The notes under the pieces are model-generated. The model did not search any database. It saw only the letters and a list, made by a program, of their open reading frames with translations, and was not told where the DNA came from. The translations under genes were made by a program, and so were the position numbers. This document shows positions 14,098-19,304 of a stretch of DNA of 19,304 nt, piece after piece. Origin of the DNA: Desulfobacteraceae bacterium (GTDB lineage: Bacteria > Desulfobacterota > Desulfobacteria > Desulfobacterales > DAOWNP01); contig DAOWNP010000005.1 in assembly GCA_030642545.1 (NCBI GenBank), forward strand, positions 1 to 19,304, written 5' to 3'. Numbering within the stretch: the stretch's first letter is position 1; each line of letters begins with the position of its first letter.

Positions 14098-16431
14098 ATG
14101 ACTGACCTTATATTAACAGAAAAATATTCAGTTGCTGCTGATTTTGCAAAAGCTTTTGGTATACGAAAAAAAGGTAAGGGCTGTTTTGAAGGAAATGGTT
14201 ATATAATTACCTGGGCAGTGGGACATCTTGTTGAACTGTATAAACCGGAAGACTATGATACTGTATTAAAAAAATGGCGGCTTGAAACACTGCCTGTAAT
14301 TCCTGACAAATTCAGATATAAACCTATAAAACAGAATATAAAACAACTTAATGTAATTAAACGTCTGTTTAAACTTAGGAAATTTAATCAGGTTATTATT
14401 GCAACAGATGCAGGAAGAGAAGGAGAAGTTATTGCAAGAACAATCCTTCTTGAGGCAGGATTTACAGACAAACAACGAATTAAAAGATTTTGGACAAGCC
14501 AGGCACTGGTTCCTGAGGTTATCCATGATACCATGAACAGGCTGAAACCTGTAACTGATTACGATAGATTATGGATAGCAGGATATTACAGGCAGGTAGC
14601 TGACTGGCTTGTTGGAATGAATTGTACCAGAGTTTTAACTGTCCGCTTAAAAGATCTGTTTTCAGTTGGACGTGTTCAAACAGCTGTTCTTGCTCTTCTT
14701 GTTGATAGAAAAAAAGAACGTGATTGTTTTATTCCTGAAACTTACTGGATAATTAAAGCAGTTTTTAAAAATGATAAAGGTTGGTGGATAGGAAACTGGT
14801 ACAAAAAAAGAGAAAACAGATTGACAAAAAAAGAAGAGGTCGACAACCTTATTAGAAAAATATTGTCTGAAACTGTTTCAGGCACTGTGTTATCTGTTGA
14901 AAAGCAGAAAAAAAAAGAACCTCCACCATTTCTTTTTTCTCTTACAGATCTCCAGCAGCAGGCAAACAACAGATATGGCTTTTCAGCTAAAAGGAGTCTT
15001 GATATTGCACAACGTTTGTATCAGGATAAAAAATGTCTTTCATATCCAAGAACAGACTCAAAAGTTCTTGGCACAAAAAACTTAAATCTTGTTAAAGATG
15101 TTATTGGAAAACTTAAAACTGTATATAAAAATATTTTCCATGATCTTGATTACAACAAGCTTTCTCTATCAAATAAACGTGTGTTTAATGATAATAAACT
15201 GACAGACCACCATGCACTGATTCCTTTTAAGCCTCTTCCTGCCAATGTTTCTAATGATGAAAAGAAAATATTTGATCTTGTTTTAAAACGATTTGCAGCA
15301 GCATTTCATCCGGATTGCGAATTTGAGCAGACAAAGATAATTACTGAATTTTCTAATGAAACATTTAAAACATCTGGAAAAGTTATTTTGTCTTATGGTT
15401 GGAGAAGTGTATATGGTGAGCAGGATAAAGAAAAAAGTTTTGATAAAAACAGTGATTTTATTTTAAAAAAGAGTAAATTACCAATAACAGATGATAAAAA
15501 GGAAAAAAGTAAGAAAAAGCATAGTGAAGTTCAAATAATTCCACCTCTTATAAAAGGTGATCCTGCAAAGTTAGACAAGGTAATTCCTGAAGAAAAACAG
15601 ACAGTCCCTCCGCCTGACTATACCGATGCACTTATGTTGAAAGATATGACAAATCCTGGAAAATTTGTTTCTGAAAATCAGATTAAACAATTATTTCGTG
15701 GTGAAGTTGGAATCGGAACCCAGTCCACCAGAGCTCAGATAATTGAAACTCTTCTTTCTCGTGAATATGCAGGCAGATCAGGTAAAACTATTATTGCAAG
15801 AGAAAAAGGGGTCTTTCTTATTGAAACACTTAGAAAAACTCAAACTTCAACAGTTTTGACATCTCCTTCAGAGACTGCAAGATGGGAAACAAGTCTGAAT
15901 AAAATAGCACTTGGTGAACAGACTGATGCCCGATTTTTAAATCATGTAAAAGAGTTTGTGACAAATTCTGTAAATGAATTAAAAATTGCTCAATTTGATC
16001 AAACAGTTTTAAAGAATCGTCTACCTGCCAATAATTTGAAATTTAATAAAACTGAAAAAAATGCACAAGCTTTAAAAAAGAAATCTGAAATTATTGAGTG
16101 CCTTTGTCCTGTATGTGGTGTTAGCCTGATCGAAGGTAAAAAAGGATATGGATGTTCCAACTGGAAACCTGAAAATGGTGGATGCTCTTTTGTTATTTGG
16201 AAAAATATTTTCGGGAAAAAACTTACAAAAAAAAATGTAAAAACCCTGCTGAATGGCAAAATATCCCGTTCATATGTCTTTAAAGGGAATGATAATAAAA
16301 AATTTAAAGGGAAAATGAAAATGAGTAAGAAAAATTCTAATCAATTTGTAATTACCATTATTCCGGATATTGTGGACACTACTAATTTTTTAATGGTTAT
16401 GCCATGTAAAAGCAACTGCGTTTCAGTTTGA
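14098..16431 (+). CDS. topB: DNA topoisomerase III (type IA)
   Basis: The 777-residue enzyme is a type IA topoisomerase, relaxing or decatenating DNA by passing single strands. The Toprim domain shows the first acidic residue at E8 (LTEK) and TDAGREGE at 103-110. The active-site tyrosine is Y316 in SYPRTDS, preceded by SLTDLQQQANNRYGFSA. A later DRxQ-type region reads GIGTQSTRAQIIETL. The C-terminus carries a zinc-ribbon-like module (C670-x2-C673, C686, C696: CPVCG, GCSNW, GGCSF). It is longer than E. coli TopB (about 650), partly from that zinc module and a lysine-rich insertion around 465-500. No good Shine-Dalgarno site is seen before the ATG. No conjugation or mobile-element genes lie next to it, so it may be a housekeeping topoisomerase rather than a plasmid TraE-like one. 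Confidence 0.92.
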   Translation: MTDLILTEKYSVAADFAKAFGIRKKGKGCFEGNGYIITWAVGHLVELYKPEDYDTVLKKWRLETLPVIPDKFRYKPIKQNIKQLNVIKRLFKLRKFNQVIIATDAGREGEVIARTILLEAGFTDKQRIKRFWTSQALVPEVIHDTMNRLKPVTDYDRLWIAGYYRQVADWLVGMNCTRVLTVRLKDLFSVGRVQTAVLALLVDRKKERDCFIPETYWIIKAVFKNDKGWWIGNWYKKRENRLTKKEEVDNLIRKILSETVSGTVLSVEKQKKKEPPPFLFSLTDLQQQANNRYGFSAKRSLDIAQRLYQDKKCLSYPRTDSKVLGTKNLNLVKDVIGKLKTVYKNIFHDLDYNKLSLSNKRVFNDNKLTDHHALIPFKPLPANVSNDEKKIFDLVLKRFAAAFHPDCEFEQTKIITEFSNETFKTSGKVILSYGWRSVYGEQDKEKSFDKNSDFILKKSKLPITDDKKEKSKKKHSEVQIIPPLIKGDPAKLDKVIPEEKQTVPPPDYTDALMLKDMTNPGKFVSENQIKQLFRGEVGIGTQSTRAQIIETLLSREYAGRSGKTIIAREKGVFLIETLRKTQTSTVLTSPSETARWETSLNKIALGEQTDARFLNHVKEFVTNSVNELKIAQFDQTVLKNRLPANNLKFNKTEKNAQALKKKSEIIECLCPVCGVSLIEGKKGYGCSNWKPENGGCSFVIWKNIFGKKLTKKNVKTLLNGKISRSYVFKGNDNKKFKGKMKMSKKNSNQFVITIIPDIVDTTNFLMVMPCKSNCVSV

Positions 16432-16458
16432 ATTTTAAATAAAACAATTGCTGTTACC

Positions 16459-17268
16459 CTATTCAAATTCATGATCTTTTATGCTGATATAGGAATAAGG
16501 CATCTGATAATAATTAAAAAAACTGCTTATTTTATTGGATGTTGTTTCTAAAATTCTTGATAAATTAATGCCAACAGCCAAATAAATATTTCTATGGTTT
16601 GATTCAGATAAATTACCATAGCCTCTTGTATAATATCCGGCATGCAATTCAAAATATTCTAAAAAAGTATTTTTAAAAATTGTTATTCCACTAAATTTTA
16701 ATGCTATAAGAAATTTCATGTTTTCATAATCTGTTATAATGTCACTTTGAATATTTTTGGGGACATATTCAACACGAAGATCTATTAAATCATCAAGATC
16801 AGAATTTAAATATAAGCAATAGCCTGTAAAAGCCCCAATACAATTCATTACCATATCTTCATAAGAAAAGCCGTGTTTATCGCTAAAAGAATCTCCAATC
16901 TCCATTAAAGTTGTAAGTCCAAAAGATGAAATTGCTCCAAAACAAGCTGCTTCATAAACATTATATCCCCATTTCTCATACAAATAAGCAAGGCCTCTAT
17001 GGCAAAAATATGCAGTAAACAAATGTCCCATCTTATCTGCTCCCCCATATTTTGTATCTGCTTTAAACCAGTTTTCATTATGCATTTTGGGAGTTTGATT
17101 ACCATAATCCCAAAATGAAATTCCCCAAATAGTTATAAACCCTGATAGTGAAATATTGGTATAAAATAGTTTATCTTCTTTTGATAAACTATCAAGAGCA
17201 ATACACACGCTGCCAAAAGAGAATATAATTAAAAAACAGATAATTAAAAAAAATATTTTTATCTTCAT
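16459..17268 (-). CDS. Exported DUF2279-like protein
   Basis: The 269-residue protein starts with a typical signal peptide (KIK then a hydrophobic core to about residue 24). Cys22 is not in a good lipobox, so a lipoprotein is unlikely. The central part has the pattern of DUF2279 (YfiM-like): YGGADKMGHLFTAYF (74-88), a MEIGDSFSDKHGFSYEDMVMNCIGA segment (122-146). The C-terminal 100 residues are rich in aromatic residues and could form beta strands (periplasm or outer membrane). Function of the family is unknown. It converges on topB with only 27 bases between them and no clear terminator. No Shine-Dalgarno is obvious before the ATG. Confidence 0.7.
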   Translation of the reverse strand: MKIKIFFLIICFLIIFSFGSVCIALDSLSKEDKLFYTNISLSGFITIWGISFWDYGNQTPKMHNENWFKADTKYGGADKMGHLFTAYFCHRGLAYLYEKWGYNVYEAACFGAISSFGLTTLMEIGDSFSDKHGFSYEDMVMNCIGAFTGYCLYLNSDLDDLIDLRVEYVPKNIQSDIITDYENMKFLIALKFSGITIFKNTFLEYFELHAGYYTRGYGNLSESNHRNIYLAVGINLSRILETTSNKISSFFNYYQMPYSYISIKDHEFE

Positions 17269-17552
17269 TTTGCAGTTAATTTTAATTCAGTTTAAAATAT
17301 TTCTAATCGATAGCGTTCCATTCTGCCATGACAGAACTTAATCTCAACAGTAACAATTATTCAAAAATAAGTTTGTTACTTAGAAGAAGAAGGTTATCAT
17401 GAAATGAAATTTTTTTCTGTGTTCAAGGATAGAAATTATTTTGACTGTAAGCATATATCTTTGTATTCTGAGAATCAAGATCAATTTTTAACATAGAAAT
17501 AGAGATAAAAAATATTGATGTATTTGAAATATTTAAGAAAGATAAAAAAATA
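17269..17552. other. AT-rich gap without a gene
   Basis: No supportable gene is seen here. One 30-codon frame at 17404-17496 (MKFFSVFKDRN...) has a weak purine run before it, but shows no family resemblance. Confidence 0.4.
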
Positions 17553-17581
17553 TTGACTATTTATTATTCAAAATATAAATT
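17553..17581 (+). promoter_or_regulatory. Promoter of the riboswitch-bzaF transcript
   Basis: TTGACT (17553-17558), 17 bases, TAAATT (17576-17581). Transcription would start about 17588, some 15 bases before the first stem of the riboswitch. The fit of the -10 box is modest. Confidence 0.45.
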
Positions 17582-17604
17582 AATTTAAAATATATAATAA
17601 AAAA

Positions 17605-17780
17605 GTATTTTAGTTAACGGAATGCAGTGAAAATCTGTAACGTACCCAACGCTGTAACTGGAAAATCTTTTTTTTTTTGCATGTTTTTGCAGTAAAATGT
17701 AAAAATGTCACTGCTTTTTATTAAGTGGGAAGACAGCATTTTAAAAAAAATCCAGAAGTCAGAAGACGAACTAAAAATAT
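17605..17780 (+). promoter_or_regulatory. Cobalamin riboswitch
   Basis: The closing stem P1 is TATTTTAGTT (about 17606-17615) with AACTAAAAATA (17769-17779). Inside, in order, are GGAATGCAGTGAAAATC, ACGTACCCAACGCTGTAACT, GTCACTGC, AAGTGGGAAGACAGCA and CCAGAAGTCAGAAGACGAAC. This order of blocks (GTGAAAATC, CCC-CGCTGTAA, CACTG, GGGAAGAC, AGTCAGAAGAC) is that of AdoCbl-sensing RNAs; the last is the B12 box. No TPP (thi-box) blocks are present. Together with the terminator that follows, it would switch bzaF off when cobalamin is plentiful. Confidence 0.85.
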
Positions 17781-17799
17781 AATTTATAAATCTGAAGGC

Positions 17800-17840
17800 A
17801 AAGGGTTTTAACGATTTTTTTTCGTTAAAACCCTTTTTTT
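17800..17840 (+). terminator. Intrinsic terminator of the riboswitch
   Basis: AAAGGGTTTTAACGA pairs with TCGTTAAAACCCTTT and is followed by a run of T (17834-17840). It stands between the aptamer and the gene's ribosome binding site (AAAGGAGAT, 17845-17853), so it is the expression platform. Confidence 0.88.
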
Positions 17841-17856
17841 ATTTAAAGGAGATAAG

Positions 17857-19170
17857 ATGAAAACCCAGATAGAGCTGGCAAAAGAGGGGATTATTTCAAA
17901 ACAGATGAAAAGAGTTGCAGAGGAAGAGGGAATTTCTGTTGAAATAATAAAAGAGCGTGTTGCAAAAGGTGAAATAGTTATAGCAAATCATCCTAAAAGA
18001 CAAAACCAGAGAATTGTAGGAATAGGTATGGGGCTCAGAACCAAAGTGAATGCATCAATAGGTACTTCATCTGATATTTGTGACATTGATGCTGAAATAA
18101 GAAAAGCAAAGGCAGCAGAAGAAGAAGGAGCAGATACTCTAATGGAGCTTTCCGCAGGGGGGGACCTTGATGCTATTAGAAGGGCTGTTTTGGCAAATAC
18201 CAATCTTCCTGTTGGGAATGTGCCCTTATATCAAGCATTTAAAGAAACAGGAAGAAAATATGGAGATCCGGGAAAGCTTGACCCTGAATTTTTATTCGAT
18301 CTTATTGAAAAACAGTTAGATGATGGAATAAGCTTTATGGCTATCCATTGCGGAATAAACAGATATACAATAGAACGTTTAAGAAAACAAGGGTACAGAT
18401 ACGGGGGGCTTGTTTCAAAAGGCGGGACTTTTATGGTTGCGTGGATGGATAGAACAGGTAAGGAAAATCCATTGTATGAACAGTTTGACAGAGTATGTGC
18501 ATTAATGAAAAAGTATGATGCAGTGCTCTCTTTGGGAAATGGCATACGAGCCGGAGCAATTCATGACAGTCATGATCGTGCTCAGATGGCTGAAATGATA
18601 ATAAATTGTGAATTAGCTGAAACAGGTCGTAATTTAGGATGTCAGATGATGGTGGAAGGACCGGGTCACGTTCCTTTAGATGAGATAGAAGGCAATATTA
18701 TGCTTGAAAAAAGAATGAGTGGAAATGCTCCATACTATGTTTTAGGACCTATACCTATGGATTCAGGAGCAGGGTATGATCATGTTGTTTCTGCAATAGG
18801 AGCTGCAAATTCGACACGTTACGGAGCAGATCTTATATGTTATATTACTCCAGCAGAGCACCTTGCACTTCCAAATGAAAGTGATGTAAGAGAGGGAGTA
18901 AGGATAACCCGTCTTGCAGTTCGTATAGGAGATATTGCCAAATATCCTGAAAGACGGGATAATGAAAAATATGCAGCAATGTCAAGACGTGATATGAGGT
19001 GGGGTGATCTGGAAAAATATCTTATGTTTCCGGATATTGCAAAGAAGATTCGTGAAGAACGTGAGCCTGAAAATAAATCAACTTGTACCATGTGTGGTGA
19101 TTTTTGTGCCATGAAAAAAGGAATGGAAGTTTTTAAGTCAGACATAGCTTCTCACAAAAAGATGAAGTAA
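17857..19170 (+). CDS. bzaF: ThiC-family radical SAM enzyme, probably 5-hydroxybenzimidazole synthase
   Basis: The 437-residue protein belongs to the ThiC/BzaF family, which rearranges aminoimidazole ribotide. ThiC makes the thiamine pyrimidine HMP-P; BzaF makes 5-hydroxybenzimidazole, a cobamide lower ligand. Family blocks seen: GLRTKVNASIGTSSD (59-73), MELSAGGDLD, MVEGPGHVPLDE (265-276), ICYITPAEHLALP, and the C-terminal cluster motif C410-x2-C413-x3-C417. It reads SLGNGIRAG (225-233) where typical ThiC has SLGDGLRPG, and NHPKRQNQRIVGIG near the N-terminus, both as I recall for BzaF. The strongest evidence is control: a cobalamin riboswitch and terminator lie directly upstream, and no TPP riboswitch. 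The start has a strong Shine-Dalgarno, AAAGGAGAT. No thiamine gene is adjacent. Canonical ThiC under odd control remains possible; confidence is high for the family, moderate for the substrate. Confidence 0.8.
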   Translation: MKTQIELAKEGIISKQMKRVAEEEGISVEIIKERVAKGEIVIANHPKRQNQRIVGIGMGLRTKVNASIGTSSDICDIDAEIRKAKAAEEEGADTLMELSAGGDLDAIRRAVLANTNLPVGNVPLYQAFKETGRKYGDPGKLDPEFLFDLIEKQLDDGISFMAIHCGINRYTIERLRKQGYRYGGLVSKGGTFMVAWMDRTGKENPLYEQFDRVCALMKKYDAVLSLGNGIRAGAIHDSHDRAQMAEMIINCELAETGRNLGCQMMVEGPGHVPLDEIEGNIMLEKRMSGNAPYYVLGPIPMDSGAGYDHVVSAIGAANSTRYGADLICYITPAEHLALPNESDVREGVRITRLAVRIGDIAKYPERRDNEKYAAMSRRDMRWGDLEKYLMFPDIAKKIREEREPENKSTCTMCGDFCAMKKGMEVFKSDIASHKKMK

Positions 19171-19189
19171 TTTTTTTAATTAATTTCAG

Positions 19190-19239
19190 ATCCCAAAAGT
19201 TTAGGAAACAGCAGGAAACTGTTTCAATATTTTTGGGAT
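19190..19239 (+). terminator. Nested stem-loop after bzaF
   Basis: ATCCCAAAA (19190-19198) pairs with TTTTGGGAT (19231-19239), and inside them GAAACAG (19205-19211) pairs with CTGTTTC (19219-19225). It begins 20 bases after the stop codon and probably forms the 3' end, although the T-run after it is short. Confidence 0.5.
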
Positions 19240-19245
19240 TTCAGA

Positions 19246-19304
19246 TCGACAGGCGCATGCAAAACGCTAATTTATCCAATTTCTGCGTTAAAAAATAAAT
19301 TTAA
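19246..19304. repeat. Repeat segment C, cut by the window end
   Basis: TCGACAGG ... CAAAACGCTAATTTAT ... TTTCTGCGTTAAAAAAT matches the reverse complement of 10521-10584 with few differences. It continues to the last base, so a larger element probably extends past the window. Confidence 0.5.

Noticed and set aside
14098..16431. topB as a sign of an integrative element
   Set aside because: No integrase, relaxase or conjugation genes and no attachment-site repeats were seen next to it.
17404..17496. 30-codon frame MKFFSVFKDRN...
   Set aside because: Short, no recognised similarity, weak ribosome site; chance frame in AT-rich DNA.
17600..17850. TPP riboswitch expected before a thiC-like gene
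   Set aside because: None of the thi-box blocks (CTGAGA, ACCTGATCTGG-like) are present; the blocks fit cobalamin RNA instead.
1..19304. CRISPR arrays, tRNA or rRNA genes
   Set aside because: No regularly spaced direct repeats, and no cloverleaf or rRNA-like sequence noticed; the repeats present are dispersed palindromes.

Overview
This is a low-GC, AT-rich window from an anaerobic bacterium. It most resembles a sulfate-reducing member of the Desulfobacterales. That placement is inferred from gene content, not from a marker gene: a MetV/MetF-MvhD-HdrA locus of the reductive acetyl-CoA pathway, membrane Hdr-type proteins, a DRR-rich small protein, a relic sulfate-reducer-type cytochrome c, and a cobalamin-riboswitch-controlled ThiC paralogue.

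Layout. (1) 1-2310: the 3' part of an unrecognised gene on the + strand, a small DRR-rich protein on the - strand, a decayed cytochrome c fragment, and several hairpin-type repeats. (2) 2341-12410: seven genes, all on the - strand and read from right to left: a 440-residue HdrC/HdrD-like protein with an in-frame UGA (selenocysteine candidate), an HdrE-like membrane protein fused to a c-haem motif and four [4Fe-4S] motifs, an HdrB-like CCG protein, a 1006-residue double HdrA, MvhD, MetV and an acetogen-type MetF. (3) 12943-13821: a second MetF, of the ordinary single-subunit type, on the - strand. (4) 14098-17268: topoisomerase III (+) converging on a DUF2279-like exported protein (-). (5) 17553-19239: promoter, cobalamin riboswitch, intrinsic terminator and a ThiC-family gene that is best read as bzaF (5-hydroxybenzimidazole synthase, making a B12 lower ligand).

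How the genes fit together (inference). HdrA, MvhD, MetV and MetF resemble the methylenetetrahydrofolate reductase complex of acetogens, in which a flavin-bifurcating Hdr module drives the methyl branch of the Wood-Ljungdahl pathway. The HdrB, HdrE/C-haem and HdrC/D proteins upstream would connect that module to the quinone pool and to thiol or ferredoxin electron carriers. A cobamide lower-ligand gene suits the same lifestyle, because the corrinoid protein that accepts the methyl group needs a cobamide.

The most notable items are: the UGA codon in the Hdr protein, followed at the right distance by a strong SECIS-like hairpin; the cobalamin riboswitch in front of the ThiC paralogue; and a family of ~160-180 bp imperfect-palindrome elements sharing TTAGGAAYG termini, placed right after stop codons and, in one case, supplying the stop codon.
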